NCBI GenBank assembly: GCA_014238905.1
Contig: JABAAE010000005.1
Location: 248,001-312,000 of the forward strand
DNA: 64,000 bases
Source: Planctomycetota bacterium
GTDB lineage: Bacteria; Planctomycetota; Planctomycetia; Pirellulales; Pirellulaceae
Direction of reading: 5' to 3'
Shown here: positions 9,077 to 19,282 of the stretch, piece by piece
Layout: the number at the start of each line of letters is the position of its first letter
Numbering within the stretch: the first letter of the stretch is position 1
Position numbers and translations under genes: made by a program
The notes under the pieces: model-generated
Told to the model about the DNA's origin: nothing
The model's database searches: none
Seen by the model: only the letters and a program-made list of their open reading frames with translations

Positions 9077-9850
9077 ATGAACCACTTTTTACAAACGGCC
9101 ATATCTGCCGCCAAGAACGCAGGCGAAATCCTTGTTGAGTATATGGGCAAAGTGACTGTCAGTGAAAAACACCCTCGTGATTTGGTGACCGAGGCGGATT
9201 TGGCAGCGCAGGAGGCGATTGAGAAACACCTCCTCAGGGAATATCCAGACCACCGTTTTATTGGTGAAGAAAGCCTTGGCTCGATAGAACTGACTGACGA
9301 ATATACGTGGATCGTTGATCCGCTGGATGGAACGACTAATTTTGTTCACCAATTAAGGTCGTTCTCTGTTTCGATAGCACTGCTAAAGAACAGCCAACCT
9401 ATCGTGGGGGTCGTCTATGATCCCATCTGCAAGGAATGTTTTTATGCCATGCATCAAAACGGGGCATTCCTCAATGACACTAAAATTTCCGTCTCCATGT
9501 GCGAACAAATGAGGCTCGCGTTGTTGGTCACCGGTTTTTCGCCATCGATCACCAAGAACTCCATCGAAGCCCACCGATTTTTAGAAGTTCTGGGGAAAGC
9601 CCAGTCCATCCGTCGTCTGGGTTCAGCTGCACTCAATCTGTGTTACCTCGCCACGGGCAGGGTGGATGGCTACTGGGCCTCAGGACTGAACGCATGGGAT
9701 ATCGCCGCAGGAATGTTAATCCTCACCGAGGCGGGGGGAAAGGTAAGAGGACTGGACGGCGAATTCGACCTTTTAAAGCCAAAATTTATTGCATCGGCGA
9801 CCAACAATTTAGGTGACGAGATAGAACGCACCCTCAATAATGCAGAATAG
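9077..9850 (+). CDS. Inositol-monophosphatase family phosphatase
   Basis: This 257-aa cytosolic protein has all the metal-binding motifs of the IMPase (SuhB/CysQ/HisN-like) family. They are LVTEAD near residues 36-40, GEES at 63-66, IVDPLDGTTNF at 79-89, and NAWDIAAGMLILTEAGG near 211-227. Enzymes of this family use Mg2+ to hydrolyse myo-inositol-1-phosphate, histidinol phosphate, PAP or related substrates; which one applies cannot be read here. The length is normal and the ATG start gives a complete N-terminus. The gene precedes the large exported-protein genes by 116 bp, without clear evidence of a shared operon. Confidence 0.93.
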   Translation: MNHFLQTAISAAKNAGEILVEYMGKVTVSEKHPRDLVTEADLAAQEAIEKHLLREYPDHRFIGEESLGSIELTDEYTWIVDPLDGTTNFVHQLRSFSVSIALLKNSQPIVGVVYDPICKECFYAMHQNGAFLNDTKISVSMCEQMRLALLVTGFSPSITKNSIEAHRFLEVLGKAQSIRRLGSAALNLCYLATGRVDGYWASGLNAWDIAAGMLILTEAGGKVRGLDGEFDLLKPKFIASATNNLGDEIERTLNNAE

Positions 9851-9966
9851 AACGGCTTTGAGGATTAACCGGGCCTTTTGACCAATTGATCTAGGGCCCT
9901 CGGAGATGTCTCCGCCTCGCTCACCAACTATCAAGGTAGACTGGAGTTTCAACACACTGTGTTTCA

Positions 9967-12900
9967 ATGATGGCAAAATCATTCACCGCATTCCTTCCGC
10001 TGTTGCTGATCCTGGCGACGAACGTTTTTGGCAACTTGGTTGCCCAGGAAGAAGAACCCATTCGGCCAAATGTCGAGGTGTCGCCACTGAAAACCTTCCA
10101 TCTTCTGGGCAAAGATGGCGAGCCAATTCCGTATTTCAAAATCACCTTTGAAGAATTCGAAAAGATCTTCAAAATCCTGCGCAGCGGCAACGCGAACGAC
10201 GACATCCAGGAGTTCTCGATTCGAGCGGTGGAAATCATCACCAAAGTACGAGGTCGTTCGGCCAACCTTGAGATCCGATTCAACATCGATTTTAAGGCAG
10301 ATGGCGAGTACCGAATTCCAATCGGTTTCGACAACGTCCTTTTCCCACCCAACGCCGGTTCCAACGACATCATGCGTAAGGATGGAAAATACTACCTCTT
10401 GGTCAAAGGGAAGCAGAATCAAGAAAATCGATTTACTATTTTTGGAAAAAAACGACTGATAGACGAATCCAACGCGACGACGGTTCGACTGAACTTACCA
10501 GCCGCTGCATTTGCTAAAATGCAAATCCACACGGTTCAGCCGCGGATGCAATTCCGTATACCAGAAGGCGCTTTTTCTGCACCGGTCAAGCCGTTATTTG
10601 AAAATGGATCGTCCATCGAAATCCAGGGCATCAACGATCAGACTTCCATTAGCTGGTCGGAAACCGCCACCAATATGGGCATGAAGTCTCCGGCGATTGC
10701 TCAAATCGAGGCGATCGCGACCGTCGGCCCCAACGGCGTTGCCAATAGTTCCACCCTCTCGCTCTCATCCACCAATGAAATCAATGGTTTTCGTTTCGCG
10801 CTGCCGGTGAATGCCACCGACATCGAAATCTCGCCCCCGGCCTATCAGATCCAACCGGACAATGGCACATCAAAATACCTGACCTACTTTTTTCTGAAGT
10901 TTCCTGCTTCCAGAACGCAGATAGAAAACTTAACCATCAGCTGGGTAGTTCCCCGACCGAGTCAATCCCAGCGGGGGCTGGAGCAGGAAGTTATCTCCGG
11001 ACTCGATTTCCCTGACTTTAGGATCGACGCTGGAACGCTATCGATCTCCTCTCCCCAAGGACAATCCTTTGGCATTCGAAATGAATTCAATCTTGAGAAT
11101 CGAATTGTAAATTCTGTTGACCAAAGCCTCACGTTTGAATTTCGGACGGCACTCTACTCCGCTAATTTAATTCGATTTAACCCGATTCCATCGCTCGATA
11201 ACTCTATCAATTACCGACTTGAGGTTGGTACTCGATCAGCGACGTTGAACATCGAGGTAACCAAAGAGTTGATTTCGACCCATCCGGCAGCCATCCTTAA
11301 TCTCCAAGACTGGAGTATCGAGGCAGAGAACCCCGGTGTATCCGGAAAGTACCCCTTCCTCGCGTTAAAGAGCCTCCTGACACAATCAGCTCGCCAAAGC
11401 GAAAAAGTTGTCTTGACGCAAAAGATCACCTCCGATTCAAACAACACACTGGAGCTTCCTTATATTGACGGCATTCCACGTTTGTCCAATCGTTTGTCCC
11501 TAATAGGCAAGGAGAACACGGAGCTTTTATTTGATTCAAAGCAAAATTCAGATTTCAAACCCAGTTCAGATTTTGAACTCGAAAAAATCGTGGGTGGAAA
11601 ATCGTTGGACCTGACATCCAACAAGCAGGGCAAACTCCAATTGGCCTTAAATATAAAACGTATACCAACCAAATACTCGGCTACCCAATCGATCCGAATC
11701 GAGGAAAACCGGGGTCAGTATTGGATGAAAACCACCCACCGTATTCGATCCGACCGACCACTCGAATCCGTAGTGATCGGTTTCGATCCTCGTTTTTCTC
11801 CCACAGTTCAACTGTCAGGAAAAAACTTGCTGTTGGAGGGTTTTCCCGATGGATTAAACACCTATTACGTTTTTAACGTCGAACCCAATTTGGACCTGAT
11901 ATTGGAATCCCAAGTTTCCCTGGAACAGTTTCCCAACCTGCACGAGGTGGAAGCCCGCCTCCCTGTGATCCTGCTTCCCAACCCGGCAAATCAATCCGAT
12001 GCGGCCACGAACTCAACCAGCATTAACGGCAGGTCATTTAAAAAAGTAAATCATCGTACTCTCCTTGAGATCCGAACATCGCCCGGAAAAAATCTCAGTC
12101 CAGACTCTCGATGGAATCAAGACACGACGATCCAAACAGATTTCTACGCTTCCCATTATCAAGCGATCAATGCCGATTCAATACTTTTCTCAGAGACCAT
12201 TTCGGACGAGGATGACCTGCAAGTTGAAAAGATTTGGTGCCACACTTCGATCACCTCCGAGTTTCGCCAAGACCGGATCGCCATCCGGTTCAAGCCCCGA
12301 AATTCGTTGATACAGTGGAATATTCCGGACGGGTCCAAATTACTTTCCTGCCAACTGGACGGCAAACCGATATCTGAATCTTCTTCGGCAGACAATCGAT
12401 CCCTGACGGTAGGTTTTAATGAATTTTCGAAGAGTCACGTGATCGTTTTTCTCATTCGATACTTTTCCGCTGGCAGTTCTTCAACGATTCAACTCAATCT
12501 GCCGAAATCCAAACGAGTCCTGTGGACCAGCCATCTCTACTGGAGTTTTGACTTGCCAGACAACCAATATATCTGGACCAATTCCAACAATCTTTCCGTT
12601 GCGTTTACCGTCTCAGGCGGTGGAATTTTTTTAAGACCGGCACCCACAATGAAACCGGTCGATTTGGAACGATGGATTGGGCAAGGGAAGACTTCCGATG
12701 CAGAATTAAAAAATGCCGATTATCTTTTTTCTTCGTTCGGTGTTACCGACCTGTCCAGTGTTAATCTGGTTTCGAAACGTCGGCTTGTCATTTTTTTCGG
12801 TCTGTTTTTTTTGGCAGCAGGTTACGCCCTAGTGTGGATTCCTGTTCTACGAAATCCTTTTTCGATGGTGACCGCTGCCGGCGTGTTATTAATTCTGGGT

Positions 12901-13134
12901 GTCTGGTACCCAATCTGGTTCGTCCAACTCTTACAGGTTGAAATCCTCGCTGGTTTTCTGGTCTGCCTGGGATTGGCAATCGCCCGCCTGACCAATTGGT
13001 TTGGACCGAAAGAAAATGAAACAAGAATAGAAACGAATGTTCCCTCCATTGCGCTGGCTTCCCCGGATTCCAATGTTGGCCCATCGACTCACACGCATAT
13101 TGCAACTCGTAACCAGCCAGAGGACTCCAAATGA
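9967..13134 (+). CDS. Large exported protein with C-terminal membrane helices
   Basis: This 1055-aa protein has a signal peptide (about residues 4-25, ending near NLVAQ), an extracytoplasmic region of roughly 900 residues dominated by beta-strand patterns, and two to three C-terminal membrane helices (about 935-1020), followed by a short hydrophilic tail. I recognise no enzymatic motif. The architecture resembles large planctomycete-restricted surface or cell-envelope proteins. The next gene overlaps by 4 bp (ATGA) and has the same layout, so the two are probably translated together and may act as one envelope complex. ATG codons at 9967 and 9970 are both possible starts. Function is unknown. 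Confidence 0.85.
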   Translation: MMAKSFTAFLPLLLILATNVFGNLVAQEEEPIRPNVEVSPLKTFHLLGKDGEPIPYFKITFEEFEKIFKILRSGNANDDIQEFSIRAVEIITKVRGRSANLEIRFNIDFKADGEYRIPIGFDNVLFPPNAGSNDIMRKDGKYYLLVKGKQNQENRFTIFGKKRLIDESNATTVRLNLPAAAFAKMQIHTVQPRMQFRIPEGAFSAPVKPLFENGSSIEIQGINDQTSISWSETATNMGMKSPAIAQIEAIATVGPNGVANSSTLSLSSTNEINGFRFALPVNATDIEISPPAYQIQPDNGTSKYLTYFFLKFPASRTQIENLTISWVVPRPSQSQRGLEQEVISGLDFPDFRIDAGTLSISSPQGQSFGIRNEFNLENRIVNSVDQSLTFEFRTALYSANLIRFNPIPSLDNSINYRLEVGTRSATLNIEVTKELISTHPAAILNLQDWSIEAENPGVSGKYPFLALKSLLTQSARQSEKVVLTQKITSDSNNTLELPYIDGIPRLSNRLSLIGKENTELLFDSKQNSDFKPSSDFELEKIVGGKSLDLTSNKQGKLQLALNIKRIPTKYSATQSIRIEENRGQYWMKTTHRIRSDRPLESVVIGFDPRFSPTVQLSGKNLLLEGFPDGLNTYYVFNVEPNLDLILESQVSLEQFPNLHEVEARLPVILLPNPANQSDAATNSTSINGRSFKKVNHRTLLEIRTSPGKNLSPDSRWNQDTTIQTDFYASHYQAINADSILFSETISDEDDLQVEKIWCHTSITSEFRQDRIAIRFKPRNSLIQWNIPDGSKLLSCQLDGKPISESSSADNRSLTVGFNEFSKSHVIVFLIRYFSAGSSSTIQLNLPKSKRVLWTSHLYWSFDLPDNQYIWTNSNNLSVAFTVSGGGIFLRPAPTMKPVDLERWIGQGKTSDAELKNADYLFSSFGVTDLSSVNLVSKRRLVIFFGLFFLAAGYALVWIPVLRNPFSMVTAAGVLLILGVWYPIWFVQLLQVEILAGFLVCLGLAIARLTNWFGPKENETRIETNVPSIALASPDSNVGPSTHTHIATRNQPEDSK

Positions 13135-16100
13135 GCCGAATCCTCCCACTGGTTTTTTTTTGTCTGACGTCAGCGTTCGGCGTTGGACAAGAGACGACTG
13201 TTTCACCGGAACGAACTAAATCAAGTTCACTTGATGAACAACCAACAATCAAGCTACGGAAACTATTCGTTCCCGCGGACAAACTCGGGAAATTTATTTC
13301 AGGTAAATTTCTCCCCATGGAATCCAGTCGATTTGATCAGTTCCTGCTGTCCCAAACCGCCCAGATTCAAGGTCGAATTCAGGGATTAACATTATCTTTG
13401 AAATCCAACGGCGGAAGCCAACTGTCTGGTCCCTGTTTTATAAATTTCCCGCCCACAGTAGGCGACAACTCACAGGTCATCTTTAGATCCAATCTTAATT
13501 TCAGTGATGTCCGTCCAGTCCAAGACGGCGTCGACCAAGCCATTCTTGGCAACACTCCCGACGGGGCAGTCGTTTTTGAGTCCATCTTGGGTGGATTATT
13601 CCAATGCAACGCTTCACTGGTCTCAAGCGGGCGTGAGAAGATATTTAAATGTCGTTTACCTGAGAGTGAAACCACGCCGGTGGTTTACCTTCAGGTACCG
13701 GATTCTCTTTTTCCAAAATGCGATCTGGAAATGCAACCGGTCCATTTTGCTCCACTTTCCACTGCGCGGGGTTCCCAGAAACTATACCGATTGTTGGTGT
13801 CTCGTAACGAATTCCTGATCGCTCTAACTCAAAAGTCTGAATCAACCTTTCTGGCGACATCAAGTTCGTTTGTCAATATTGACCCGATCAAGGCAACGAT
13901 TGTTACCAAGGGAAAACTCTTCTGGATCTATCCAGAAAAAAAGCGGCTGAAGTTTCGTTTGCCCCCGGGTTTTTCTTGCACCAGCTTTACCCTCGGGAAC
14001 CGCGAAACGTCCGTCATCCAGCAGCGCCCATCAGACCAAGGGTCGGTTGTGGAAATGGACCTCAACTCGTCCAGTTCAGGCGAAGACTTTCAAATCGTGG
14101 CACAACGCGATGTTTCGAGTCACGATTCAATTAAGCTGCGACATCCCATTTTTGAGAATTGCACGAACATCAGTGACCATGTCATCTGCGAATGGGAAAA
14201 GAATTGGGAAATTTCGTTACTGACCAGTATCGGAATGCATATTTCGGCGGATGAATTGGGCCGATTGAAATTCGTGCCTATTTCTGGAACGTCATTGGCA
14301 ACACTGGGGGTTCGCCGAAAACAGGAAAGACCGGAAACAGATTTTTTGTCTGTCGACGCGGTTAACAACCTTCTGGTCGTTCAACAACGGATGGGAAACG
14401 TGGCTCCGTCAGAAGCTTTTCTTCTGCAACCCGGTTGGAAAATAGAATCGGTCAAAGACCCACAACAACCTGAAAGAGATCTTGGCTGGTCAGTCGTCAG
14501 TTCCAACGGTGTTCCCCAATTGGCGATGTCCAGCGCCCCTCAGGACTTGATCATTGAAGCAACGAAAACACTTGAGATCCGCAGGAATTATCTTTTTCCG
14601 GAATTCTGCCCCGTCAAAGTGACCAACCCCAATTGCCAAGTCAGCTTTGGCGAAAACTTTGTTGCCAGAGTCAATTCAAATGTTCAAGCACCCTACGGGT
14701 TTCAGCTGGCGTCGCCGGCTGATGGCAACCCGGTTGGCAGTACTACCGATTTGTATTCTGAAATAAAGCAACTGCGATTCCGTTTTCCGGCAGAAAGGGA
14801 AAAACATGGCACTTCATTTTCCTATCGAACCCATGCACTGCTGAGCAATCAACAGGTCATCTCAAACTGCCGTATCCAATGGGATTCCAGCAAGTTTGAG
14901 AGGCTACTGTTAGACCTCCAGGCAGATGACCGTTTGATCAAATGGGAACCGATAGATGGCCAATCCATCGTCCACCATTTGACAACCGTTGAAAAACAGG
15001 GGCTCGGCCTTGATTTATCCCGAGAAATTTGGAGTGTCCAGAACGCCGACCGGCGGAAATCCGCCGTTTCGAGTCTCCAATTCCAGCGAATCTCCGAATT
15101 CGACGAACAATCAGCCATCGATATCCTTCTGCCTCAACCGGTCCTCAAGGGGACAGCCGACGGTGTAATACGAATCACGGGGATCAACCATCAAAAACAG
15201 GCCCTAAACGTAGCCAAAGTTCGCGAAGTTCCGATTGCAAATGACGCCGATCATCAACGGGAATTTGAATCTGGAAATGGATCGTTTATTAAGATCGTTC
15301 CCAAGCTTGAACAGGCCAGCGAGGGGTCAAAAAGAACCGTCGTCGATCATTCTTTGCTCATCAATCAAAACGCAATGGCCATTTTAGACGTTAGCGTTTC
15401 AATGGATTCCTCTGACGAATCAACGCTTCTACTCTCATCCGAGCAGGAGTTCGACTCGGTTAGTTTCCAATATGGTTCGTTCAGTAACACCGCAAAAAAA
15501 GAAAAAGAGGGCTGGCGAGTCACATTGCCGAAAGTACCTGACAACCAAACGATCCTACTTTTCAAGTTGGAATACCAATTTAACGAACGATTTTTGACAT
15601 CCAGAATTGAGACACCGGTCATCCTGATTAATGGATTAGCGTTGGAAACCAATGTGACCGATTTTACCGTAGACCGATCATTCTTTGTGTTTCCTTTTCA
15701 AAACATCTACGCTCAGACCATCGACGAATCGCTTGCGGCTTATGGTTGGCTCCCGACCCAGTTATTTGAAGCCGCAACTCACCGAGATTTCACTCTTTCC
15801 AATTCATCCTCCTACACATCATCTGTCGACCTGGAAGCCTCCACGGAACTTTTTCTCATCAAAGTTCACAACCTGCTGTTAATTGCTTTGGTGACATCCG
15901 GATTTTTTGCTGGATTTGCAATTCAATGCCGTACAACGAAGAAAGTCTTCTTGACTTTTATTCCATTGTTATCGGTATCACTTTTTCTTTGTTATGGAAT
16001 TGCCGTCGTCCTATCGTTTGCCTTATTTGGATTAACTATCGGATTGTTCCTGCGAGAGCTACGCCGTTTATGCAAAATCAACATGGTGACTTCGATTGGA

Positions 16101-19094
16101 ATCCTCCTGCTAGTGCTCACCAATCATGGCACCACTGCTCAAGATCAACAGCCCAAGAACACACCGATAGCATCCGCTATCTATCCGGTTGATAGCCAAG
16201 GAAAATCCAATGGGCTAGTCTACCTCCCGTTGAACATCTACGACTTGGTTACCAACCGTTCCAACCGTCAACAGGTTCTTTGCAAGTCTTTCCAGGTTTC
16301 ACTATCCGAGGGGGTTCAGTCGGACCTCACCGCGTGTCAAATCAGGTTCGAACTGCATGTCTCCAACACTCCCAAATTCGATTTTCCAATTTTTGTAAAG
16401 GATGCCATTTATCCAGAAAACGCTGTGCTCCTCAATGGCAATTCTATTGACTTCAAAGTCAACGAAAACAGCAATCGCATCGAGTTGGACACCAACCGAA
16501 AGGGCGCGTTTCAACTCGAATTCAATTTTTTATTACGTATCGAAGAAAACCCGATTTCCTTCGCCATGCCTTTTTCGGGATGCGGCAGGCTTGAAAACCA
16601 AACAGATCGTTCCTTTCAATTTACTCCAGTTTCAGAAGTCGGTACCCAGAAAGGGTTGCCGCCTAATGCAAATCTTGGCCTTGGACCCACCAAAAGTTTC
16701 AGCCTTGTTCAATCCACGATCACTAATCCTGAAATCCAAATCTATCACTGGCTTGATTTCCGTTCGTCCGACGCCGTCCACAGGCTGCTGATCACCTCAG
16801 ATCGCCCCATCAAAACACCAATTTTGGTGGAGATTTCTGACCAATTCAGTCTTTCCGGAGACCAATTTGAGGCATCCGCGGAACGACCCAAAAATCGAAT
16901 TCGAGGCTCATTGGTCACCAACGGAACATCCCAAGTTGAATTGAAATGCACAATGGCTGACCGCCAGACTGACATCGGCTTTCTTTCCTTTGAACCGTTG
17001 ACCGTTTTGACCCATCCGGTCCGTCAATATTGGGTGGGCACCTCCTCGTCCGATCAATCGGTCTTTCAGGTCATCTCGCCTTTGAAAACAGAACCCATCC
17101 CGCCGGGTGATTTTGAAGAACAATGGAATTCCAAGGCAGAATTCCAGCTCCCAACGCCAGCCGAGTCTTTTTCCATCACCGCTTCGGAAAGATTTGTTTT
17201 ATTGGGAATCTCATCTTCGGTACCACTAATGGGTAAAACGGTCTCCAACCACTTCTTAAGCAGCGGTCAGCATTTGGTGGAAACGAAACTGGAGATCACA
17301 GCCACCAGACGCTTAGACTCTTTAGAATTTAAATTGCCGGACAGTTTTAAGGACGTCACTTTGGCACTCGGCGGTCGATCTTTTCAAGTTCTTCCTCTTG
17401 GCGGTGGGGTATTCCTGTCACCTTTACCCGCTTTACCAGCCGGTCAGTACCAGTTTTCTTTAACGGCACGATCGGCAATTCAAGAGGACAACATCAAATT
17501 GGATGTTGTCAGGCTATCGTTTTTGGACCCTACTCAAAGCCACTTCATCTGGTCCAATCGAGAGCGAGTTGTCGACGCTGATGTGTTAACCCCTCCTCAA
17601 GAGCCCGTTCGCAAACGGGAGTTCTTCCTGAAAGGTGAAGTTTTAGCCGACGTACAGTCCGTTCAGACAAAACCGGCCCAAGAAGTCCGCACCGCATCGA
17701 TGGCCGAAAAACTCACCTATGAAAATGGGAAGATCATCCATGAAGTCAGTTTTCGTCCCACTGATTTCCAGGAATGGGCGGGTCTGAATATCCCGTTGGA
17801 GGCAGACAATATCACCAGCGATCCAGCACATTATTTTTGCATCGAAGAATCTCCGGCTTTTTCAAGGAAACAAGTCTGGACACCCGTGGGAATGTCTAAC
17901 ACGAAATCCATCTCCTTTCGGTTTTCAACCAACATCTCTCCTCTGGGAATTCGCCCTTCGTTTCTGGAGAATATTCCCGATTTGAAACGGACGATTCAAT
18001 TACCAGAACAGATCGGTAACGACCGGTTAATCTGGAATTTGCCGATCAACAGTCTTTTGATATCCCGCCCACAGAATCGAACCTATCGAATCAATAATGC
18101 GACCTCCCTGATTCAGTATTCACTCCAGCCCAAACTGGAGAATGAACCGAAAATCGATTTCTCCGAAGCCCTTTATGATCCGCCTTCGAAAACCCTGACC
18201 ATGCGAATGTTTGCAGTGCCCAATGGCGTGGCTTCGGTTGTGATCCGGATTCCCGCCGCCATGCGACTGGCCACGGTAACCGTTTGTGGACAGCAACGCC
18301 CCTTTGACCGTTTACCTGACAGCCAATGTCGGTTTGAACTGCTCGACCCTCAACTCTGCCAGTACATCGACTTAGTCTGCTTATGTGCGGACGACGAGTT
18401 TGAATTACCGGAATTGGAACAGTGGGACAACGGTGACGCTTTTTTCCAAGTCAGATCCGGACGCCAATTTCAGTTGAGCTTCGAGGGAACGTCGGGAAGG
18501 CATAATGAGATAGTCGCGCGTAGGAGGGAATTCCTGGAGAACGCGATCAACATCTATGAAATCAATGAAAAAAACGTCCAGTCCAGTCGGTGGAATTTGG
18601 TGAATCGAAATTTAGCAGCAATCGCCGGCCTTCAGTCGCAATCGCCAACGCCAGACAACGATTCACTACAGCCCCAGTTCAGCGTTCCGGTGCAAAACAT
18701 TCCCGAAGAAATCATTGCGGCATCTTTCCCCGTGCAATTACTAACCGACCGAAACATCTCGATTCAAAACATTTCCCCGCGAAATCAGTTCAAAAGTCAG
18801 GGAATGGTTCTCGCAGCGATCCTGATGATAACACTGCTTGGCTGGACTGCGTCGGAATACCTGGGGCGGATCTTTCCCTATTTCTATTCCCTGCTATTAC
18901 TTTCATTAAGTTGGGTAGGTGGCATCAGTTGGATTTCCGTAGCACCGGGTTCCTACCCAGGCTGGTGCATTACGGCTATCTCAGCACTCATGGCGGGCTT
19001 GTTCATCCGTCGTTTCATTCTGGACATCAGAGCCAAATATCAAGTTCCGGCCTCCACTAAGGCATCGCTTGGTGCGACGAACCGTTCCGCCTAA
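13131..19094 (+). CDS. Giant exported protein, apparent fusion of two signal-peptide/beta/TM modules
   Basis: This 1987-aa protein starts with a signal peptide (about residues 2-19). The first extracytoplasmic module (about 20-910) ends in several membrane helices (about 915-975). An in-frame Met985 then begins a segment that itself looks like a signal peptide (VTSIGILLLVLTNHGTTAQ). A second extracytoplasmic module (about 1010-1880) follows and ends in further membrane helices (about 1890-1965). The layout is what two adjacent genes of the preceding gene's type would give if joined in frame. The start overlaps the previous stop by 4 bp (ATGA). No enzymatic motif is recognised; a structural or scaffold role in the envelope is inferred. 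Confidence 0.85.
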   Translation: MSRILPLVFFCLTSAFGVGQETTVSPERTKSSSLDEQPTIKLRKLFVPADKLGKFISGKFLPMESSRFDQFLLSQTAQIQGRIQGLTLSLKSNGGSQLSGPCFINFPPTVGDNSQVIFRSNLNFSDVRPVQDGVDQAILGNTPDGAVVFESILGGLFQCNASLVSSGREKIFKCRLPESETTPVVYLQVPDSLFPKCDLEMQPVHFAPLSTARGSQKLYRLLVSRNEFLIALTQKSESTFLATSSSFVNIDPIKATIVTKGKLFWIYPEKKRLKFRLPPGFSCTSFTLGNRETSVIQQRPSDQGSVVEMDLNSSSSGEDFQIVAQRDVSSHDSIKLRHPIFENCTNISDHVICEWEKNWEISLLTSIGMHISADELGRLKFVPISGTSLATLGVRRKQERPETDFLSVDAVNNLLVVQQRMGNVAPSEAFLLQPGWKIESVKDPQQPERDLGWSVVSSNGVPQLAMSSAPQDLIIEATKTLEIRRNYLFPEFCPVKVTNPNCQVSFGENFVARVNSNVQAPYGFQLASPADGNPVGSTTDLYSEIKQLRFRFPAEREKHGTSFSYRTHALLSNQQVISNCRIQWDSSKFERLLLDLQADDRLIKWEPIDGQSIVHHLTTVEKQGLGLDLSREIWSVQNADRRKSAVSSLQFQRISEFDEQSAIDILLPQPVLKGTADGVIRITGINHQKQALNVAKVREVPIANDADHQREFESGNGSFIKIVPKLEQASEGSKRTVVDHSLLINQNAMAILDVSVSMDSSDESTLLLSSEQEFDSVSFQYGSFSNTAKKEKEGWRVTLPKVPDNQTILLFKLEYQFNERFLTSRIETPVILINGLALETNVTDFTVDRSFFVFPFQNIYAQTIDESLAAYGWLPTQLFEAATHRDFTLSNSSSYTSSVDLEASTELFLIKVHNLLLIALVTSGFFAGFAIQCRTTKKVFLTFIPLLSVSLFLCYGIAVVLSFALFGLTIGLFLRELRRLCKINMVTSIGILLLVLTNHGTTAQDQQPKNTPIASAIYPVDSQGKSNGLVYLPLNIYDLVTNRSNRQQVLCKSFQVSLSEGVQSDLTACQIRFELHVSNTPKFDFPIFVKDAIYPENAVLLNGNSIDFKVNENSNRIELDTNRKGAFQLEFNFLLRIEENPISFAMPFSGCGRLENQTDRSFQFTPVSEVGTQKGLPPNANLGLGPTKSFSLVQSTITNPEIQIYHWLDFRSSDAVHRLLITSDRPIKTPILVEISDQFSLSGDQFEASAERPKNRIRGSLVTNGTSQVELKCTMADRQTDIGFLSFEPLTVLTHPVRQYWVGTSSSDQSVFQVISPLKTEPIPPGDFEEQWNSKAEFQLPTPAESFSITASERFVLLGISSSVPLMGKTVSNHFLSSGQHLVETKLEITATRRLDSLEFKLPDSFKDVTLALGGRSFQVLPLGGGVFLSPLPALPAGQYQFSLTARSAIQEDNIKLDVVRLSFLDPTQSHFIWSNRERVVDADVLTPPQEPVRKREFFLKGEVLADVQSVQTKPAQEVRTASMAEKLTYENGKIIHEVSFRPTDFQEWAGLNIPLEADNITSDPAHYFCIEESPAFSRKQVWTPVGMSNTKSISFRFSTNISPLGIRPSFLENIPDLKRTIQLPEQIGNDRLIWNLPINSLLISRPQNRTYRINNATSLIQYSLQPKLENEPKIDFSEALYDPPSKTLTMRMFAVPNGVASVVIRIPAAMRLATVTVCGQQRPFDRLPDSQCRFELLDPQLCQYIDLVCLCADDEFELPELEQWDNGDAFFQVRSGRQFQLSFEGTSGRHNEIVARRREFLENAINIYEINEKNVQSSRWNLVNRNLAAIAGLQSQSPTPDNDSLQPQFSVPVQNIPEEIIAASFPVQLLTDRNISIQNISPRNQFKSQGMVLAAILMITLLGWTASEYLGRIFPYFYSLLLLSLSWVGGISWISVAPGSYPGWCITAISALMAGLFIRRFILDIRAKYQVPASTKASLGATNRSA

Positions 19095-19282
19095 CCAACC
19101 GCTGTGACGATTCGCCAACTTGCTAAGCGACGGGCAAAAGTGACCACCGGAAAACAAGTGCCGCCGCCCGTTCGCCCAGGTGACTTTGAACAAACGCCTG
19201 TCAACACGTAAAAAAAATCGCAGTCTTTCTTTTTCACAACCACCAGCAACACCTGGTGAGCGACAGTTGATCTGAAAACCGA

